Below, piece by piece: positions 1 to 11,324 of a DNA stretch of 64,000 nt. How positions within the stretch are numbered: the first letter of the stretch is position 1; each line of letters starts with the position of its first letter. Under the pieces are notes generated by a model. That model was not told the DNA's origin. It saw only the letters and a list, made by a program, of their open reading frames with translations, and did no database searches. The DNA is from Syngnathus acus (taxonomy: Eukaryota; Chordata; Actinopteri; Syngnathiformes; Syngnathidae): assembly GCF_901709675.1 (NCBI RefSeq), contig NC_051093.1, positions 7,989,553 through 8,053,552 on the forward strand, in the 5' to 3' direction. The position numbers and the translations under genes are program-made.

Positions 1-540
1 CTAACCCTCGCTCTAACCCTAACCCTAGCTCTAGCTTTAACCCTGACCCCAACCCTAGCTCTAGCCCTAGGGTTAGAGCCTAGCTCTAGCTCTAACCCTA
101 GCTCTAGCTCTAACCCTAGCGCTAACCCTAGCTCTAACCCTAACCCTAGCTCTAACCCTAGCTCTAGCCCTAACCCAAGCTCTAACCCTAGCTCTAATGC
201 TAACCCTAGCTCTAGCTCTAACCCTAACCCTAGCTCTAGCTCTAACCCTAACCCTAGCTCTAACCCTAACCCTAGCTCTAGCTTCAACCCTAACCCTAAC
301 CCTAACCCTAACCCTAGCTCTAGCTCTAGCTCTAGCTCTAGCTCTAGCTCTAGCTCTAACCCTAACCCTAACCCTAACCCTAACCCTAACCCTAGCTCTA
401 ACCCTAACCCTAGCTCTAGCTCTAACCCTAACCCTCGCTTTAACCCTAACCCTAGCTCTAGCTTTAACCCTAGCTCTAGCCTTAGGGTTAGAGCCTAGCT
501 CTAGCTCTAACCCTAGTTCTAAACCTATCCCAAAGTTTAA
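1..540. repeat. Telomere-variant hexanucleotide satellite (CTAACC / CTAGCT)
   Basis: The block is built of six-base units that are either the telomeric CTAACC or the variant CTAGCT, in irregular runs, with a few CTCTAA, CTTTAA and CTCGC deviations. The six-base phase is largely kept. C-rich units on the + strand at the left edge are the orientation expected at a left chromosome end, but the mixture and the unique DNA that follows fit subtelomeric or interstitial telomeric-like DNA better than a functional telomere. Two places (about 65-78 and 480-493) carry the inverted AGGGTTAGAG unit. Long open frames here, giving Arg-Val or Leu-Thr repeats, are by-products of the period and are not genes. 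Confidence 0.9.
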
Positions 541-609
541 GGGAGGTGTATGGTTATATGGGGCAGCACACGTGCAACTGTGTTGCAAATTTCCTATGAT
601 AAAAATTTT

Positions 610-682
610 AAACCCCACTGAGATTCGAAACCGCGCCGCTGGTGTGAGAGACCAGAGAACTAACCACTACACTATGGAAGCC
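610..682 (-). pseudogene. tRNA-Glu(CTC)-like pseudogene or SINE head
   Basis: Read on the minus strand there is an A-box-like TAGTGTAGTGGTTAG, a five-pair anticodon stem (CTGGT/ACCAG) enclosing the seven-base loop CTCTCAC with anticodon CTC, and a B-box-like GGTTTCGAATC. The loop and D-arm match vertebrate tRNA-Glu. The acceptor arm does not pair: the 5' side GGCTTCC has no complement at the 3' end, and the T stem is weak. I therefore call it a decayed tRNA or tRNA-derived retroelement head rather than a working tRNA gene. Confidence 0.6.
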
Positions 683-1121
683 TCGCTCCTATTATTTGGA
701 ATATGTATGGTTTTATGGGGTAGCTCACAAACGAATAGCAGATCAGTGGTCCCCAACCATTTCTCTCGGTTCCTCCACAGCTTTGGGAAAGATATGAAGA
801 AAATTCCCCTCATATGATCCCGGTCAGCATATCGCGAGTCGCTCCGGCAGACAACAAAGCAGCAGTGATTTGTTGCGCACGGCCGCGGCGCATGCGCATT
901 TCGCTGTTCTAAAAAGTTCATATGACTTCAACCAGTAGGTGTCAGTAATGCCCATTGCAGCTGGTGTCACCTCGCCGTAAAACAAAACAAAGAAGAAAAT
1001 GACGTCACTTCCCGTTCACGAACGAGTCGTGAAAACACTACATTAGGTACGCCACCATTTTCAGGTGTACCTAATAACTTTATGCATTTTTTTGTACGTG
1101 TCAAGAATGTGTATTTGACTA

Positions 1122-1461
1122 CAGTTAACCAAATGTCAAATTTTTGTTTTCATGCCCAAAAAAATAAAAACAAGGAATAAAACACCAGACAAGTTTTGAC
1201 AGGTTTTTAATGTTTATTAAAAGAATAATAATACAAGTAAATTTCAAACCAGCAATCTAATGTGAAATTGCAGTAGATATACTACATACACGTATTGTCA
1301 TATAAAGCAGTTAATCAAATGTCTGATTTTTATGTTTTAATTGGCGAATATAAAAACAAGGTATAAAACACCAGACAAGTTTTAACATAAATGTTTATTA
1401 AAAATAATAATATTAAAAGTAAATTTCAAACCAGCAATCCAATGTGAAATTGCAGTAGATA
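1122..1461. repeat. Tandem duplication, period about 187 bp
   Basis: Two diverged copies lie side by side, at about 1122-1307 and 1308-1461. Both contain the same ordered landmarks: CAGTTAACCAAATGTC (or CAGTTAATCAAATGTC), ATAAAACACCAGACAAG, ATGTTTATTAAAA, and AAATTTCAAACCAGCAATC followed by TGTGAAATTGCAGTAGATAT. The copies differ by scattered substitutions and small indels, so the duplication is old. No coding potential is seen. Its identity as a known repeat family is undetermined. Confidence 0.75.
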
Positions 1462-1543
1462 TATAGGATAACAATATTTAGGCGTGTATATGCATGCACG
1501 TTATTTAAAAACTACTATAAGTGTTACACCACTATACAACAGC

Positions 1544-1740
1544 GTCTACCAGCTCAGTGGCCTTGTGTTAGAGTGTCTGCCCTGAGATTGGGAGGTCGAG
1601 GGTTCAAACCCCGGCCGGGTCATACCGGAGACTATAAAAATGGTACCCATTTCTTCCCTGCTTGGCACTCAGTGTAAGGGGTTGAAATGGGGCTCCGCTG
1701 CTGCTCACGATCATTTTAACTTATAAAATCAAGATTACCC
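1544..1740 (+). mobile_element. tRNA-derived SINE
   Basis: The head contains a polymerase III B box, GGTTCAAACCC, at 1601-1611, preceded by an A-box-like segment (CAGTGGCCTTGTGTTAGAGTG) near 1554-1574. It is followed by a tRNA-unrelated body with CCGGAGACTATAAAAATGG and CCCTGCTTGGCACTCAG. This arrangement and wording are typical of a SINE family common in percomorph fishes. The 3' end is approximate because no clear target-site duplication could be found. Confidence 0.8.
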
Positions 1741-4700
1741 AAAGAGAAGCATAATCTCCCTGTTTTTGCATAACATAAAATCAACCACAGGAAAGAAAGA
1801 CAATTATGGAATTCAAAATGGAAAATACAATGAATAACAGTGCCATAGTGTTTTTAAACTCTCATTGATTATATCCTCCACTTTCTCACATTGTTTGAAT
1901 TTCCTGATGAAGCCTAAATATGATGATAAATATGTCTCACCACATTTCCTGTTGTTGGAATGCTTTTTCCACAGGGGCCATCATGTTTTCTTTTATTGTG
2001 TTAAAGAATTCCACTGGTGAGGCTGTTTGAAGTACATGCTTTTCCTGCAATTGGAGTTGAAATGGTTTTGCACAAGCTGCTCCCCACCATTGTGACTAAT
2101 AGCTTCCTTGAGTACATGTGAAAAATGCAATGAGAATCAAAAGACGTGAAAATGATGCAGAGTTTTGCAAAAATATGTTTATTGGATCTCATTAGATTTA
2201 GCTAACAATGAAGGGAGTGGCCAGGAAGAATGTTCACTAATTCCACCTCATTTTCTGCTTGAAACTTTTTTTTTTTTTTAATTTCTCTTCCATTCACGAA
2301 GAGCCTTGAAGGCTGGACCAATTACGACCAGTGCAATTGCACACAATGCCCACTGGAATTCTTCCGAGCCAAGATGAAAGATTAAAAGGGGAAAGAAAGG
2401 AAGTTGTAACACTTCTTGCGAAGCATTTTCACAGGAAGTTATTATTTACAAGTTTGGCTCTGTCTGTGAAGGGTAGCAACACAGTGAGCAATTTCTTGAC
2501 CTTGCAGATTTGATGCTGATGCCTGAAGCCCCCCTCACAGAGGAAGTTGTTAGTCTTAACCCTTCATGAGACATTTAAGTCAAATTCAGTTCGGATCACA
2601 AAGAACCACCACAGCTGTGATGTCATTTTTAGTCGACAACAAATGACAAAATGGCCGCTGCTTAACTCGTATTCCACAAACGCAATCGTCTTTACAATGA
2701 TATTTAAAGAGTCTCTTGAATCACACTGCATTGTCTCAACAGGTGATATACTAAGGAAATTCCTTGTCTGTCTAGACAGAGAGATAGAGCTATCTAAATG
2801 ACTACCTGTTTTTTTTTTTGTTTTTTTAAACAGAGAGTGAGATTCCCGAGCCCATTGTTGTCAAGTCCCTGGCCTTGATGTGGACTCCGAGAACAGATAA
2901 AATGCCCCCAGAAGGATGTGTGTTTGCGCATTACTAAAAGCGCTTCAGGAAACACATGGACAAAGTGCCTACCGATGAGCCGATTTCCTGAAATTTGCAG
3001 GAAAATGGGCAGGTACATACTGGAAATGCTACTCAGCCCTCCAGATGTGGGACAGATTGTCAAAGTTCTATCATTGCGCCATTGTGCCTGTAACTAGCAA
3101 CTATCTGATCGTTTAACCAAATCCAACATTCGGTATGTTATTTTTATTAGGAATGTGGACTTTTATTTGCATTTATTATTATTATTATTGGATTTCAATT
3201 CACCTCAGCCTGAAGTTCAGATTTTGTCAGCTGACTTTGACCTCCCCTGCCATTCTCACAGTAGTTATGCTTCCCGTGCATATAAGGCCAACTCCCAGTT
3301 CTTCCAGCTGTGATAACAACAATACTATGACTCTCCATTAACATTGCTTTCTGAAGCTAGCATCATGTTACAGAACGTTTCAATGCTTGTGTCGCGGTCC
3401 TGCTTTTTATGAAAAGCGACTAAACATTTAAATGTGTTCTATCGGAGGAAAGGGCAAGCTAATCAAAGGGTGACCTGCTCTTTTGTTAATGTTCTGGGCA
3501 TTTAAAAAACAAAAAAAGTCAAAATGATTTAAAACGACTGTGGCGACATCCTTCAGTAAAGGCGGAGTGCTCTCCTCGGCCTCCCTCCCACACACACACA
3601 AGAAGCGTTATCATGAGTTGTCATCGAAAACTCATATCCTCACATTGTCCCCAAGGAAAGCCGACCTCCCAGCTGTACATTTAAAAGTTCCCCAACCCCC
3701 CTCACACAATCAAGGAACACAAGGCGGAGCTCCACTTAAAGTGAGGTTATGGTTTGACAACCTGCACCAAGTATCTATAATGGGACATTGTGGCATGCTC
3801 AGCACATTTCCCAATCTCAACCTGTTTAACCTTTGTGCACTTATAACTTTCTTTCAACTTTTTGGGGGATGCAGCTGTGGCCTTCTGTGGGAGAGTGAAG
3901 GCACAAATTTCTGAAAGAGTGATTGTTTGGATAGGCATGAGGCCAGGTTCCGTCACCGTGGAAACGGAATCCGCTTTCTTTCACCAACAGTGTGTGTTAC
4001 CATTCTTTGTGCTTTTTTTTTCTTCTAAATAATTTTTTAAAAAAATTAAAGAATGTCCGGCCAGCTGATTGCTATTTTGGTCATTTCATTTGCAGGACAG
4101 AAAACACGACTGTGATTCCTGATAAGATAAGTGAAAGGCTATCATGTCTGTATTCAGTCATAACATGACAGCTTTGACTTTAAATCCTCAGTGAATGTGG
4201 TGATTACATTTAATAAATCATTTGTGTGTTTAGTGTGAGCGCAACTATTCCTGTCATTTCCACGCTCACCCACCGTTCTCATAGTCATAACACAGACACA
4301 GGGCCACCTGGTTCTGTGGTTTTCATGGAGTGTGGCATTTTATTCTTCTAAAATTGCCATCTCAAACTTCAAACACCCAAAGATATGCCAGGGATGAGAG
4401 CATGTGATGTTTTGTCACATGTGGAGAAAAGCCGCCAACTTATCAAATTCGAGCTTGATGAGAAGCTGAGCTTAGCGGTTGAGGCCGCCATCTTCTCACT
4501 TGTTTAAAAAGGGGGGGCGCCTCCCTCTCCCGTGGTTGGCGTAGGAGGGAGGTCACGGACCCACCCTCCCCATTGAGAGCACGAGCTGGTGGGGAAAATC
4601 ACAGGGTGTGCTGGCCTGAGGGCAACACGGCGGTGCCACCCTCTAATCACGCCTCACTTGCCAACAGACCGAAAAAAAGCATGTCATGTACATGTGCATA

Positions 4701-7320
4701 CCATAAAACACACATAATGTAAAGTTAACACATCATCTATTTTTCCAAATATATTATGATTGACAGAATTTTAAAGACTTTGCACATTTGATTGTTTTCA
4801 TGCATTGTTGATGGGGGTCTGGATTCATTTAAGCCATTTAACTACATTCAACTACAAATACAACTCAACCACATGCATGACTGTACGGACTTGCGTTCCT
4901 GCAAACGTGACCAGTTGAATTTGAGCCAGTTGAATGACAGAGTGAAGGATTTAAAAAAAGACTAGTGAGATTGAAACATCACATAAATGCCTCTGAAGTG
5001 TGGCTTTGCTTGACAAAGGTGATTTATAGCCTCTCACACTTCAAATACATTTGGTTTTTTTGAACTTATAGTTTTCCTCTCTTTACATCCCATGCTCAAA
5101 AAAATTGAACATCTAGCTTTTTAAATAACTCTCGGGTTTCACAAAAGAACAAATTCAGCCGAAAAGGCGGTCAATCCCTTGTAGCCGGTGCAGTGTGTGA
5201 GGGATTTTGCTATCCTATGATTACCATTGCAGCCAAGGGGTTAGAAGCTAAATTTATTTGCAGCATAGTATTCATCAGACATGTTTCAAATAATGTGAAA
5301 AGCGACTACAGAATAAAGGAACACAATAACAGTTCATAGATCACGACAAAATCCAGTAGAAAAAAAAAAAGAAGACATTTTGTCCAGTAGACATTTTTTT
5401 CCTGCTTGCAAGTCTTATTTAATTGCCACCTCTGGTGGTTACGCTTCTTTTCTTCTCACATTTTTGTTTTCTTCTTCCACCATCCTAAGCCAAAGAAAAT
5501 AAACAAAAAATACTACACTGACAACTTGCACCATTTGCTGTTGTCTTGTATGATCGCGTTCCAAAATTTGCACACATCAAAAAAAAAAAAAAGGGTTGTA
5601 GTTCTCAAGATCGGTCTTGGTCTACTATTTAAGGGTCTTGGGTCTCATTGGTACTTGGGAGGTACAAGCAGATCAAGCCTCCATTCAATATCTTCATTGT
5701 CCTGCAATCACGTGTGCTGGATAACATTGCAAATCGGCTTCCATGAAGGGATTAAAATGTCACACCAGGCACACATACGCATTGTGCACACATAAAATGG
5801 AGCGGTGTGATAAATTAGAAATATAAATAACACACATTAGCGCTGATTGGTTTAAAACACTTTAGAAGAGCCCAGCATATAATTGAGTTCGAAAATGTGA
5901 GTCAATTCAATGGGTATAAAAAGTCTACACACTCCTGTTCAAATACCAAGCTAAAAACCTAAAAATAAAAAAATAATCATAAAAATAAGCTAAAAATAAA
6001 AAGTCTGAATTTATTCTATGCCTACCATTTGAGCCACAGTACTCAAACTGGTTATGAAATTAGTCAATGGAATGTTTTTGTAATTCCGTTCCACTTAAGA
6101 ACAATGCTGACTAGCTTATGCTTCATTTTTGTCCCACTGACCTGATTTTTTACTTTTGTGACTTGCACTGTGTGAGTCACTGAGCCCAAATGGAAGTTTA
6201 ATTACAGAATGGCAATATAAACATACTGCTGCTTTAAATATATTTCTATCGGTTGATTAGCAGACTGATATTCCAATTATTAAGTGTAAGACTCAAGAAG
6301 AAAAACTTCCAATTTCATAGTAAGCAATCAGTTCTAATGTTCACAATATATCTTGCATCGTTTGGCTTTTTTGTTTCGCGAACAAGGTTAACTTGATTTT
6401 AATTGAGCGGCTCCTTAAAAAGAAAAATAGGAAACTGTTTGGGCTGCAAATGCTTTCACAGCTGGGAAAGACAGCAAAGATAATTCTTTCCTTTCATTGA
6501 TGTTTTTCTTGGCGCCTCGCTAAGTTAAATAGATAACAATAAGCACTGACATCGTGGCCTGGTGTTCATACTCCTCATAAATGGAATGCGTTTTCATGAC
6601 CGAGTTCATCATTTTCCCACACGCGAGAATAGCTAAGCATTATATTGTCAAAGTCTCCTAGATTTTGTTCATTGTGCAAATGACAGTTGGAAATATTTCC
6701 GAGGTATTAATGCTGAGCCAATGTGCCGACATGCTAGAACCTGTTTTCCTTTTACTACAGTATCCGCATGAGATTACGTTAAGTGCAAATGACTTGTGGC
6801 CTCAGGCGGAGCTGTGTATAGTCGTTTTAATGTCTGGCAGGTTTTAAGAGTCAACCGTTGAAGCAAATGCATGTGTGGCCAAAAGGGTTTGATGAACACT
6901 TGTGGGGTCCAGAGGGAGCAGGTGACCACCAGAATGTCCAGGATAAAAGCAGGATGGTGGTTTGTTGCACAGAATGTCAGCATTATGGCGTGAGGACCAC
7001 CCCCAACACACACCTGCTCTTTTTTATTTCCATTGGAAATGATGTGTGGCTTTTTTCAATATGTGACCTCAAAACAGATATCAGATGCGACTAAGTCCCA
7101 AAGTAAAGTATACGAAAATAAGTGCTGCGTTTCGATGTGAAATATAAGCCAAACATAAATGTTTCGCATAAGTGAAGCTCTGCAGTTTGCGGTTGATGAC
7201 ACAATAACACAGGAAATCCAGTATGATGTTTCACACGTACTCTATATTTAAGAGTGAGACCTTTTGATTTGGGACTGACGTACTTTTGCATGAGTCATTT
7301 TATATGGTTAACCCATCAGA
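1741..7320. other. No gene recognised
   Basis: About 5.6 kb of AT-rich DNA with homopolymer runs and a short ATT microsatellite near 3176-3190. Open frames are short, lack family resemblance and overlap on both strands. A GC-richer patch at about 4505-4670 is not coding in any frame I could follow. A fragment shared with another place in the window lies at 5912-5950 and is listed separately. Confidence 0.6.
5912..5950 (+). repeat. Dispersed repeat fragment, copy 1 (TATAAAAAGTCTACACAC)
   Basis: The segment TATAAAAAGTCTACACAC followed by TGTTCAAATACC recurs with few changes at 54907-54945, where the second part reads CAGTTCAAATATC. The motif resembles the ends of an abundant teleost DNA-transposon-derived repeat. 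Only the terminal part is recognisable here, so the element's limits are unknown. Confidence 0.6.
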
Positions 7321-7339
7321 ATTTTTTTTTTTTTTTTAA

Positions 7340-7416
7340 ATATATCTATATATATCTATATATCTATATATCTAGATATATAGATATATAGATATAGATA
7401 TAGAGATATATAGATT
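7340..7416. repeat. Palindromic ATATCT/AGATAT microsatellite
   Basis: An ATATCT-type microsatellite runs into its own reverse complement at TCTAGA (7371-7376). Arms of 23 bases at 7351-7373 and 7374-7396 are exactly complementary with no spacer, and imperfect pairing extends further. It sits between a poly-T run and an AT-rich segment. Such a sequence can extrude a cruciform or form an RNA hairpin. There is no sign of transposon ends. Confidence 0.85.
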
Positions 7417-7790
7417 TTTTTTCATATATTAATATAGATTTGTGGTAATGGTTTGAAGTCATTTACCACATTTAAACCAAGCTTGACAACTGTAGTATAC
7501 TCCTGTCAGATTGACTTACATTACATGATGCATGTAATGTGCACCTTCGTCTTTAAAAGAGATTTTGGCAGGACAGAGTACATTAGGGTTGTCATAAATT
7601 CACCACAGAGTAGAATTCAAACTGGGCCGAAACGTCATCTTGCGCTGACTAAAGAGAAAAAAAAATTGTCACATTCCAACATCACACAAAAAAAAAGACG
7701 TCCAGACATCACTGACAAAAAACAGCTTTTTCCTACCACAATCTAATTAAAGATTTTAATTTTAATTATTGCCGTGAATAATCTATATCA

Positions 7791-8113
7791 CAGGTGTCAA
7801 ACTCAAGGCCCGGGGGCCAGATACGGCCCGCCACATCATTTTATGTGGCCCGCGAAGACAAATTGTGCATCAAATTCGTGTGTCATTACTAGAATTGCAA
7901 ATTGTCTTCACTTTTAATATCTTTTTTTAAAATATTTGACCAGTTTTTACTTGTCTGATTTGAAAACAAGTTATTTGTCAGTTTGTTTTGTAGCTTTTAC
8001 TGTATATAATATGAGGTGCTCATACATTTATTTGGGTTGACAGTCATAATGGCCCTCCGAAAGAAGCTGTGACTACAATGCGGCCCGCGAAAAAAATTAA
8101 TTTGACACCCCTG
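7791..8113. mobile_element. hAT-like non-autonomous transposon (MITE)
   Basis: The left end starts CAGGTGTCAAACTC followed by AAGGCCCGGGGGCC; the right end is GCGGCCCGCG ... TTTGACACCCCTG. The termini are imperfect inverted repeats (CAGG..TGTCAAA), with GGCCCG-rich subterminal blocks on both sides, a signature of abundant hAT-derived elements in vertebrates. The flanks ATCTATAT (left) and ATCTATGA (right) could be a decayed 8-bp target duplication. There is no transposase reading frame inside about 320 bp, so mobility would depend on another copy. Confidence 0.8.
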
Positions 8114-11100
8114 ATCTATGAGGACAGCAGCTGCTTCATGGATAAGGGGGAATGTTTGTGTGTGGAGGAATGTAGCTGTCAGCTTTGCCCTTGTTGAAGG
8201 TGTTACAAGGATCAGTTGGCCCGGTGCCACCAAGTAAGTGTGGAGAATTAGGAGAATATGCAAAGTTCACAGAGTCCAAATTTGAATCCAAGAACTGCCC
8301 ACATTAAAAACGAATTTCCAAGTCTTAAGAAAAATAAACGATTTATGGCTAACTCCCTCTTGTGCGCACAGAACATATTTCTTTTTGTCATGGTGTCATG
8401 ATGGATTATGAGGGGGCCTGTGTTGAGAGAAATCTTGGCTTTGAAACTAACAGTCTGACCCCAAAATACACACCAGGGACCCCAGGGGTCATGACCCCGG
8501 GTGTGTTCAGGGACCAGTTGGTCCAGCGGTGAGGGTCAAAGCATGTGACCACAACACTTGGCGTCAGATGTCAGATTTTTTTGGTTTATGCTACACTTTG
8601 ACAAAAATAGTTTGTCACATTTTTATTATTTAAATGAGGCATATTTATAATCAGATAGCAAATAGTGAAGTTTGGCAGACTTTCTTATGTTTCAGGTCTC
8701 TTTCCCACAGCCCTCTGAGATTTGTCACATTCAAAATTTTGGAAAGCTTGCTGAATTTGTCCGCAACGTGTTTATTCACTCCCTTGTTAACTAAACACAC
8801 CCACTCACATAGCAGAAAGCTGCTACTTATTCAATTCTCCCAAAAGGATACATCCATAAACAAACTCGACGTGGGATTATTTTTTGTGAATTGTGTCTTT
8901 GTTCCTGTTTGTATGACATGATGAATCCCGTTCATAGATGATGCCAGGAGGAAAAATCTAGTCCTGCAGTGACACGTGTGTATGTGTGTGTATTGCTATG
9001 GAAGGTCTAAAATTCTATTATTTATTATTCATTGGTCTTGTTTATGTCATGGAAACAACATAAGAGGTCTTCTACCATGAATCATCCTCCAGCTGGTGCA
9101 CTGAGTCTAAACTCCTCAATTGCGGCCGGTGTAATTTGCAAGAATTATTTTATCATAGTTTTAGAAATTCTTAAGTGTACAAGTAAGACATAATTGTGGT
9201 TTTGGAAAAACCAGCTAACAACAATTTAACGTGTGTCTAGTCGCCAGAATTAAAATATAAAAATGAATAAATAAATCATTTTTGGTGTGACAGCGCCCTC
9301 TATTGAATATCTAATAGATTGTCAGTAAATTATTCACCAGCTCCCTTTTTCGCCACAAGGTGTCACTATATCTACTCTCCAGTATGCGCAGGAGTGAAGC
9401 TTATGTCGGCCTAACTGAATGATTATTGAAGTGTTATTATTTCAATATATTCTAATATATAATCATTTTGATATATTTGTATCGCTGTGGGTTAATAAAT
9501 TAAATAACCAAAGAAGGCATTAGGGTTTTTTTTTTTCTCGTGCTTGCAGTCTCAAACATATTTCATCCAGTTATTTTCAGCAGTGGTATATCATCCAGTA
9601 CATTTTCCAGTGAACTGCAAAGGTTCGAAGGTCTGGTGAGAACAGGACGGTTTGTGAAAACAACCTCACATAGCTCTTTGAAGCCAGTTCAATGTCTGAG
9701 AATGATAAATGGGCTCTTTTATTTATCACTGGCCAAATCTTGTAGACGGACTCAAGTTTTCACTGAGGTAAGAAAACATTTCAACTGAAGTGGCCCATAA
9801 AGCATCCATCTTATTATTGCTTCATGCATGATTCCCCCAACGGTGGAGTCTCGTTTTGATCCATTGCAATCTTCCTCATGGCCAAATAATTTGACGCTTG
9901 TATGCGCATCTCTGGCGCAAAACACTACAGATGACAAGCGTGTTTTAAAATGAATTTCTGTGAGATATTAATTGAAAATCGTTACGAATAAAAGAGGAAT
10001 GCGAAATTTTCCTTCCCAATTTTGGTGTCGCATGCGCGAGATGCGCACTCTGTTTTATTTTTACGGGGGCTCCGTATTGAAAGCACAAAACTTCACTCAC
10101 TAAGGCCTGTTTCCAATCTGCAGACATGCGTGATGAATTTTGGAAATCATCTACAGCTTTACTGGTCTCAAATAGCCCACCCAGCCCGGACCGGGTCCTT
10201 TTTTTTTTTTTTTTTAGCCCTGAGGTATCAATAAGATTAGAGGCAGGAAATGTGAGAATCCTCATCTAAGGCTTCCAACATTAAACCCAAACAACCAGAG
10301 GCCTCCTAACAATACCAAAAAGGCGTCCGGCTCTCCTGAGTGCTCTTTTATGTCGGAGCTGGTGCAAATCTAGCACTTTACTCTCAACTCCGCCACTCGC
10401 CTTTTATTAAACCCGATAAAATGATTGACTACTTGGACACTTTGGGACCACAATTTTTGCGCAAACAAATTTCACCGTCTGCACAGTGAAGATGAAATAG
10501 GCTATTTCTTGTTTACTTCAAACACGGCTTTATTCTAAACGTTGATAGCTTGGCAAATTCAGCTTAAGTGCCTAAGTTAATTAAGCAAAACGGATGCTCA
10601 TAAAGCGCCGTACGTGTGAAATAGCTTTTTAAGGATTTTTTTTTAAATTATTATTTCTGTCCGTCTGCCTGTTTGTATTTTCATTAAAGTTGGGTGTAGC
10701 GAATTTTACTTCTAAAACGAGATGTCCCAAGTCGGGTTATGAAAAGCATCATATTCTCTAAAGGGGCAAAAGGGAGCTGGAGCACAAAAACAAAATGTGT
10801 TTTTGATGCCACTGTCTGTTTAAAAAAAAAAATAGTCCCCCCCTTTTTTTTTTTTTTTCTTGCATTGGGGTGTTTTTCTGAATGGACCAGTGACTCAAAC
10901 ATTCACTTGGCAAGGATGGACAACTGATGAGAGTACTTCTTTTTAACTGGTCCAGGCATCCTTGTTTTACCTTTCCGCACTTTTCATTGGTCAGAATCAT
11001 CTTCCTTGGCCCGAAGCGTGACATCATCCCCACCACCCCGACCTACGCGCACAGAGAACCAGCGGACTACAGATGATGCCGGACACCTTCAGAGGGCGCA

Positions 11101-11324
11101 CGAAATTTTACGCACCTTTACGCCCTCCTTTTAAAACCACCATATTTGGAATAATTCGGGTTTTGGAGTTTGTATGAAGATGTCACAGATGGTGACGTGT
11201 GCTCTAGTTGTGCGCTCTCTTTTTTGTGAATGGAGATGAGTTGTGCGTAAACGGCGCTCCCACTTCCTTTTTTTTTTTTTTCTCCAGGAGCTGTCGCTTT
11301 GTTGCCGTCTGTTTGCAGGTGGAC
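8114..11324. other. Upstream region of the FoxD gene; no gene seen
   Basis: No coding region is recognised. The stretch includes a 14-bp perfect palindrome at 8485-8498, poly-T runs, and the presumed promoter and 5' UTR of the FoxD gene nearest 11.3 kb. No TATA box could be assigned with confidence. Confidence 0.5.

Noticed and set aside
73-817. Long open frames on both strands over the left-end array (Arg-Val or Leu-Thr repeats)
   Set aside because: They arise because a six-base repeat without stop codons stays open in several frames; there is no start context, splicing or family resemblance.
3540-3914. 124-codon + strand open frame
   Set aside because: Composition is low-complexity, no family similarity is seen, and an opposite-strand frame overlaps it; no splice or promoter context.
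4505-4670. GC-rich patch as a small exon or RNA gene
   Set aside because: No open frame with splice sites, no tRNA boxes and no clear hairpin were found.
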